A stretch of 64,000 bases of DNA from Adiantum capillus-veneris. Taxonomy: Eukaryota; Streptophyta; Polypodiopsida; Polypodiales; Pteridaceae. The position numbers were made by a program, and so were the translations under genes. Where the stretch lies: positions 68,508,372 to 68,572,371 of the forward strand of contig CM043953.1 in assembly GCA_014529385.2 (NCBI GenBank). Reading direction: 5' to 3'. A model generated the notes under the pieces. That model saw nothing but the letters and a program-made list of their open reading frames with translations. It made no database searches and had not been told where the DNA came from. Positions 57,635 to 64,000 of the stretch are shown here, one piece after another. Numbering within the stretch: position 1 is the first letter of the stretch; each line of letters opens with the position of its first letter.

Positions 57635-58610
57635 CGTAATGGAAACGGTCTATGAACTTTGAGAGTAGAGGAATTAGGAAATTAGGTGAAGCACTTTTGA
57701 GAGATTAATTTGTGAGCATAGCGGGTGAACTTAATTGATGGTAGCAACATAAACATGGTACTTAGTTAACTTGGCATGAACAATACTTTTGCAAGAGAGA
57801 GAGTTTAGAGAACATGACAATAGTTGAGGACTGGATTCATATGGAGCCGGTCCCCCCTTCCAATAGGCATTTGTATTATAGTTTCTCCCATCAACAAAGA
57901 CTTGGTACAATACAATCTTTGTGTTCCTTGTGACCTATGTGATGCAATGAAGATTGAAAGCTTCATGCATCACAATCATGACATAAACTTGTAGGCATTT
58001 GTATTATAGTTTCTCCTATCAAGAGAGACTTGGTACAATACAATCTTTGTGTTCCCTGTGACCTACATGATGAAATGAAGATAGAAAGATTCGTGCATCA
58101 CAAGCATAACATAAACTTGTAGAAAGCATTAATTATCCAAAGCCTCAGTCCCAAGGCCTCAAATACCTTCGAAGGTGGAGACAGCTACTGGGGAATGAGA
58201 TAGGGAAGAGGAAGAAGAAACATTCCATAGGAAAAAGAAATAGTTCCTCACTTATCATTACTCTTCTTGCTACCATACATAATAGCATAGTAATGGAGAT
58301 GGGGAAGATGGCAAGCTTAAGCACTGAAGCATGGCTCTTGGTTCAATTTGCATTCCATAGCCAAGAGTGTTGTAGGCTTTCACTCTCACAAGCTTGGAGA
58401 AGGAGGTGGTGTTCCTCAACTTTCACCAAGAGAGAATGGCCTTGCAAATGAGTGTGTGAAGTATAATATTCCCGTAGAACCCCCCTTCCTTGCTTTGGGT
58501 GAAATTTCTTCATGCTTCAAGCTCATTGGACCCCTCTCCCCTTAGCCAATCACATGCAGCATGCAATCAAGCACATGGGTAGTCTTTTGACAAGTGTCCT
58601 CATTACCTCT

Positions 58611-58665
<55 letters not shown>

Positions 58666-59446
58666 TGAAAATATCTAGATATTTGTTAGATGGAAGTAGA
58701 ATCTCATTGGACCCCTCTTTAGCCCAACCAATAACATTCAAGCACACCATGTGGTTAATCTTAGTGAGAGTCTGGACATGTGTCCCATGTGCTCTTTTAG
58801 AATTCCACTAACTTTGAGATTTTTATGCATAGGAAGTTTCTCAAGCAACTTCCTCATTAAGTGTGTAGGTTGTCTTTTTCACTCAAGCATCTTAATCCCC
58901 ATGCATAGGAAGCTTCTCAAGAAAGTTCCTCATTAAATGTGACAAGTACCTCAAGTACCTTAGTCATCAAGCATGACAAGCACCTTAGATGGAGTTCCCA
59001 CCTCAAGCACAACCCTAGCTTGTTTAAGTTTATGTCGGGTTCCCACCTCAAGCACAACCCTATCTTGCTTAATTTTAGGTCGGGTTCCCACCTCAAGCAC
59101 AGTCCTAGCTTGCTTAAGGTTCTCACCCCAAGCACAACCCTAGCTTGCTTAAATTTAGGTCGGGTTCACAAGCCCTAGCTTGGTTAAGGTCAAAGGACTT
59201 TTAACACTAACCATTGAAGGTCTTTGATGAAGCTACCCTAAGGTCTTTTAAGCTTCATTAGTTAAACTTGCTCTTTGAGAGACCATCTCTCATTTGGGCC
59301 CCTTTACCATTGGCCCCGTGTTTAGATAGATCCGTAAGCACATGTCTATATTCTAACCCTTGTTCCCGTTTATTATCCCATATTAAATGATCAGTTTAAT
59401 ATGAGAAAATCATTTGGGTTGGTTAGATATTAGATATTTAATGACA
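57635..59446 (-). repeat. Chromovirus 5' LTR, 1,812 bp
   Basis: Begins CGTAATGGAAACGG (T to C at the terminal TG on this strand) and ends TTTAATGACA. It is longer than the 3' LTR partly because of a 51-bp AG tract at 58612-58662. Confidence 0.92.
58612..58662 (+). repeat. (AG)n microsatellite in 5' LTR
   Basis: About 25 AG units. The 3' LTR of the same element has only a remnant (AGAGAGAGAGAAAGC at about 53159). Confidence 0.92.
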
Positions 59447-59451
59447 CCTAG
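59447..59451 (+). other. Chromovirus target site duplication, right (CCTAG)
   Basis: Second CCTAG; satellite resumes directly after it. Confidence 0.9.
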
Positions 59452-60060
59452 TGTTGAAGGGACAAATGAGTAAGATACACAAAACACATGAATATGAAAG
59501 AATCTACAAGGATGCCTGTTTTGGAAAAGAAAAGTAGAAAATATAGAAAAAATGAACTTGGAGATCATGTGGCAAATCTATGTGTAGATATACACATGTA
59601 TCAACATACGACCATCACTTGACCTAGAAGGGATAGGTGGTCAATCTAAACAACACATGTGCCTATTAAAGAACATGGTTATGAATGTCTTTCCTAGAAA
59701 AGAGCACATTCACATATGACCATCACTTGACCTAGAATTGACCACGTTTTTTATTCATCTAGCCTAGAATGGATAGAAGGCTCATCTAACCTATGCATAT
59801 TGACGACTTGTCTATTTTAGACATGATACTTTGCTAAATTTATCAAAAATTGAATCTCTTGGGGAGCTTGGTCATTGCATGTTGAACTTATTATCACGTT
59901 ACTTCACCATTATCTATCTATCACTTAGTCCTCTAAACCTTTAAAGAAATATTTTGCATAAAATTACAAGAAAACCATGCAACCTCTCTCAATAAAACCA
60001 CTTATAAATTTTAAATTGGCAACTTGGTCATGTTGGATCAACCACTTGGTCATTCTAGAT
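59452..60060 (+). repeat. Quasi-palindrome satellite
   Basis: Units CTAGAAGGGATAGGTGG / TCAATCTAAACAACACATG, with TTATGAATGTCTTTCC and TAGAAAAGAGCACATTC spacers; degrades after about 59760. Confidence 0.78.
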
Positions 60061-60500
60061 TAAAAGTATTGACCTTCATAGTCTAGAGAAATCTAAGTGA
60101 GAAACCATGAAAATTATCAAACTCCATTTGTGATTTCACAATGTCCTAGGCCTCCTTCTTGATTAAAATTTAGTACTTGGGTTTCTACAGTGAACAAAGT
60201 TTCTACAACTAATTATAGAATAACCCAAGCTACATACTATAACAAGTGATGTTGGAAAACCCAACAAAGCAAAACGACGTGTTAATACAAAATATTCTTG
60301 AGAATATAAAATTGTGTTCTTAATACATGTATACAATCACATTAAAGTCTCCAATCTGCTGCAAGTCTCTACAGATCATGCTTCAAATCTTCTAGCATAC
60401 TCCCTAAAGGAAATCTGCAAGAATAAACACAATCAACTGTCAATCATAATATTTACATTAGAGTCTAGTGTAAATTAAGAGTATGGCTAGGATTGAGCAT
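60061..60500. other. No gene seen
   Basis: AT-rich flank downstream of the phosphatase-like pseudogene on its strand; it could hold that gene's 3' UTR. Confidence 0.4.
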
Positions 60501-60504
60501 TACC

Positions 60505-61635
60505 TTAGAGTCCCTTATCAAGTGTGAGAAAATTGTGCTGAAATAACAACTTCTTGATAAAGGCTCTTGCAGATACAGCCTTCAAGGGTGCAGTTGTGCA
60601 ACCTAGTTTCCTTGATAATGAAATCAATTGAGGCCCCTTCATGGTGTCAATAGTTGAGGATTCTTTTGACAATATCTCTCTTATCTTCTGCCTTTCTGTT
60701 TCTTGTTGGTTACCTGAGTTTATTGATCCCTCTTGTATGTCAATAGCATTATCTATTGGCAACCTACCAGTTTCAACTTCTTGCATTGACCATTTTGCAT
60801 TAGGTTCTCTCTAATATGCAATGACATCATCATACTTGCTATCATTGGAAATTGGGGCTTGTCCATACCACTCGCATTCAATAGCTGCACGAACATCCCT
60901 GGCTTCATCAAGCTTTAATAAATATGGAAGTATCTCACCCATGAGAACATTGTCCATCTTCTTTTTCTCATCAAATATCATTGGGAATATGCAGTTGTTT
61001 GCTGGTGAAACACAACCCTTGTATGAGGAGCCATCAATAAGATTTGTTCATCGAGGATCACATTCAAACCCAAAAGATATTTTGGCTAGTGGCTTAAACA
61101 TTGCTTGCACATTTGGATTGTTCGGTCGATATAGGTTCTCAAGAACAAAGCAAGATTCTTGACCCCACACTGCAAAGAACGGTAATGTTGTCTCTTCCAT
61201 ATTTGTCAACGTCCTTACAATTTGGAGAACAATAGCTAGTTTAGCTGTTGACCAAATTCCCACATTGAATCTTTGCAATAAAAACTGTAGAAACTCAAGA
61301 CATCTTGGCCTAAGAACAATATATCCTCTAGAGTCTAGTTGAATAGACTCATGAAGGTTGGATGATTGGGGGCAATGTTTCAGTAAAACACCATTCAAGT
61401 CCAACACAATCGTCAACATGGACTTCTTTGACATTATTGGGCTTGAGCTATTGGCATCAACTTGATCATCTTGCACTTCTTTTTCAAGTTGTAATCCATC
61501 ATCCATTGGAGTGGTTGCCACTGGATGAACCAACATAGCACTATTGCTACCATCTCCCACTTTTCGATCAATTTTGTCTCCTACAATATATTTCAAATAG
61601 TTTAAATGGGTTTCAAGGCTACCATCAATGTGCAT
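60505..61635 (-). pseudogene. FCP1/NIF-like HAD phosphatase pseudogene
   Basis: Minus strand, ATG at 61635. The frame has about 69 residues of unrecognised N-terminus, then SMLTIVLDLNGVLLKHC (Asp79-x-Asn81-Gly-Val; classic FCP1 enzymes have DxDxT/V, plant relatives often DxNG), YIVLRPRCLEFLQFLL, NVGIWSTAKL (around 125-133) and FFAVWGQESCFVLE. A TGA after ECDPR (61048-61050) interrupts it. The same phase continues TNLIDGSSYKGCVSPANN, in place of the family LIDDSPYK motif, to a TAG near 60813. It then continues through a Glu/Gln-rich tail to a stop at 60505. Both stops look like point changes. No intron is seen over 1.1 kb, which could mean a retrocopy. The catalytic status of an Asn/Gly-substituted enzyme would be doubtful even without the stops. 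Confidence 0.7.
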
Positions 61636-61914
61636 ATTAGGGAATCCTTACCTAGTGTTTGTGTTGGGAGCGTGGATGTAGCAACCATGTCATGTTCTGT
61701 ATCTTAAAAAAACAATGTAGCAAATTTTCAAAATTAGTCAAAACAATTAGAAAAGGTAGAGAAACAAAGCACAAGGTAAAGAAAATACAATATCGTTTGA
61801 GGGTATTAAGAAAAAAAGATAATGAAGGTAGTTCTTGAAAATTACAAAGCAAGGAAATGTAGTGAAAAAAATAAGGCATTGAGGATTCACACGCTAGAAC
61901 TATCACCTTAACTT
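61636..61914. other. No gene seen; 5' flank of the phosphatase pseudogene
   Basis: AT-rich. A CTAG-GTAAGG string at about 61650-61658 on the minus strand resembles a splice donor, so an upstream exon cannot be excluded. Confidence 0.35.
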
Positions 61915-64000
61915 CTTATCCTAGAATGGATAAGTGGCCAGTCTAGAGTTACCTATGCTTAAGGAAGATCATAAAGGAATTAACCCATCCCAAGGTGGGT
62001 GGCTTAAACTTGAACTTACCATGCTTTTATTTTGTAGTGAAATTCATGCTTATATTAGAATCCAATGGATGTTTTCAAGTGGCAACAAGTCAAACCTAAT
62101 GACCTTTACCTATTCTAGATTGCATGTGGCAAATTTAGAGCACATTCTCTAAGAAAATTGATTAGAAAAATTGTCATATTCCAAACATAGAGTGAAATTG
62201 TGATAAATCTAGAGTTCAAATGTGTCTAGATTCATCTTTTGGTGGGATGTACTTTGTTTTGCATATGTACACTTCAAAATGGCCACCTGTCCTTTCTAGG
62301 TTAGATGATTGTCATATGTGAATGTGTCCTTTTTAAAAAAATACATACTTAACAATGTTCTTTAATAATCACATGTGTTGCCTAGATTGGCCACTTGTCC
62401 ATTCTAGGTCAAGTTATGGTCATATGTTGTTACGTGTGCATATGTACACCTAAATTGTCCACTTGTCCATTCTAGGTTCAATTTTTCTAAGAAAGATAAA
62501 TGAAAAAGTTTTGTCTTTTTTGCACTAGCTCTAATGGATAGATAGATGTAAATATGTTCTTGTTGTCATATCTGAACTTCAGATTGGCTACCTATCCATT
62601 CTACCTCAGATGATGGACATATGTTTTTACATGTGCAAATGTGCACCTAGATTGGCCACCCGTCCATTCTAGGTTCATTTTTTCTAGATTTTCCATATTT
62701 TTTTCTTAAGAGAATCATGCTTGCATGTTCTTTAATATTCATGTGTATTGTGTATCTTAGCCATCTATACATTTGAGATTAGGTTATGGTGGGATGTAAT
62801 GTTTTCAGTGCATATGTACACTTAAGATTAGACACCTATCAAAGAATTGTCAGATGATGGTCATACATGAATGTGCGCTTTTCAAGAAATACATATGTGT
62901 TCATACTAGATTAGAAGGATGCTATGATTTCTTGCTTGGACTTGTGTCTTCTGACACATGTTCATTTTCTAAGGCACATGTTAGTACTTTTTCTTAGTTT
63001 GTGTTCTATTATTGTTACATGTGCTATCTAGATTGACCACTTATCCATTCTAGGCTAGGTGATGCTAATGTGGTGATTCCTATGCATACATACTCTCTAG
63101 ATTGACCACATGTACATTCTACGTTAGTTTTTGCTAGAATTTCCGACTTTGTTTCATTAAAACAACATGCTAATATGTTCTTTATATGCCCTTTCTTTTA
63201 ATGTATCAACACATATATATATGTTCTTGTTTAGTCAAAAGTACACTCTAGAATTGCCATTTGGCTATTCTTAGTAAAGAAACATGTGGTTTTCTCTAGA
63301 TTGTCCATCTATCAATTCTTGGTAAGGATGGTAAGGTGGACATCAAGATATCAAGACACATGGGATTTCTCAAGAGTGGCCATCTTTCCAATTTTGGTAA
63401 TAACATGTGGTTTTCAAGATTGGTTAGAGTGGCCACCTGTCCATTGTCAGGTGTATGTGAATGTGACCTTTTCTATGAAAGACATGTGTAGTTATGTTCT
63501 TTAATAGTCACATGTATTGTCTAGATTGGTCACCTATCCATTCCAGGTCAAGTGATTTTCATATGTTGTTACATGTGTATATGTTCCCCTAGATTGACCT
63601 CATGTCCATTCCAGGTTCAATTTCTCTAGATTTTCCATCTCTCTTTCCTAAAAAAAAGCATGCTCATATTTTCTTCTATATTCATGTGTATTGTGTATAT
63701 TAGCCATCTATCCATTCTAGGATAGGTTATGGTGGAGTTTACTTTGTTTTGCAAATGTGCACTTCATATTGGCCACCTGTGTATTCTAGGTCAAGTGATG
63801 GTTATATGTGAATTTAATAGTCACATGTGTTGCCTAGATTGGCCATCATCCATTCTAGGTTAGGTAATGTTCCTAAATGTTACATGTGCATATGTGTTGC
63901 CTAGATTGTCCACTTGTCCATTCTAGGTCAGGTGATAGTCATATGTTGTTTCATGTGCATATGTGTTGTCTAGATTGACCACTTGTCCATTCTAGGTCAA
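61915..64000 (-). repeat. Quasi-palindrome satellite, reverse context, runs off window end
   Basis: Many units, for example 62391-62418 (CCTAGATTGGCC...TTCTAGG) and 63969-63996 (TCTAGATTGACC...TTCTAGG), with spacers GTCATATGTTGTTACATGTGCATATG and TTCTTTAATAGTCACATGTGTTG. Copies become cleaner towards the window end. Confidence 0.87.

Larger units (their letters stand above)
52175..59446 (-). mobile_element. Chromovirus (Ty3/gypsy) with both LTRs, internally deleted, 7,272 bp
   Basis: Minus-strand element: 5' LTR 57635-59446, primer site 57621-57633, 3.7-kb internal region, polypurine tract 53907-53920, 3' LTR 52175-53906, and CCTAG duplications on both sides. Internal order: leader, Gag, protease, partial RT, remnants of RNase H, integrase tail and chromodomain. 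The RT YxDD box and most of the integrase core are deleted, so it could only move with help. It is inserted in satellite. The LTR family is the same as at 4534-6116. Confidence 0.92.

Overview
The window looks like a repeat-dominated nuclear segment of a land plant with a large, AT-rich genome. The evidence is plant-type Ty1/copia and Ty3/gypsy LTR retrotransposons (initiator-tRNA-Met primer sites, chromodomain integrases, a dual-RNase-H Tat-type element), a plant-style NLI/FCP1 phosphatase fragment, and no bacterial-style operons. I cannot name the species. A seed-free plant or gymnosperm is a guess only. I see no intact host gene.

Layout. 1-1.7 kb: a broken retroelement-like reading frame with W-P-K repeats. 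3.5-8.15 kb: two chromovirus remnants on the minus strand separated by an LTR with a long AG tract. 8.15-9.6 kb: a short-motif satellite. 9.6-24.02 kb: a Tat-lineage Ty3/gypsy element on the minus strand (truncated 3' LTR, PPT, integrase, second RNase H, RT, protease, gag, a duplicated pre-gag domain, 5' LTR). Its 5' LTR is split at 18.14-23.70 kb by a young, nearly intact copia element with 215/217-bp LTRs and a 5-bp target duplication. 24.0-33.2 kb and 41.05-48.7 kb: inverted copies of one block holding an FCP1-like phosphatase fragment, a second gypsy gag and a transposase-like gene with DNCAGENKN and GHTHEDID motifs. 33.2-41.05 kb: the spacer, with a Tat leader-gag fragment, an unclassified insert and tandem arrays. 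52.2-59.4 kb: a complete but internally deleted chromovirus with 1.7-1.8 kb LTRs and a CCTAG target duplication. 60.5-61.6 kb: an FCP1/NIF-like pseudogene. 61.9-64 kb: satellite that runs off the end.

Three things organise the window. First, a large inverted duplication: arms 16,391-33,213 and 41,048-50,754, spacer about 7.8 kb. The arms share old lesions but differ by later events: the copia insertion and a roughly 0.57-kb internal repeat in the left arm, and a roughly 0.9-kb deletion in the right arm. Second, a pervasive satellite built on a 26-bp quasi-palindrome (half-sites CTAGAATGGACA and TGGCCAATCTAG) that fills most space between mobile elements. Third, a previously unrecognised (by me) domain of about 60 residues encoded just before gag in two gypsy families, present twice in tandem in the Tat element.

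Almost every coding segment is broken. Only the copia polyprotein (one in-frame stop) is close to functional. Statements about families rest on motif recognition by eye. No alignment or database search was run.
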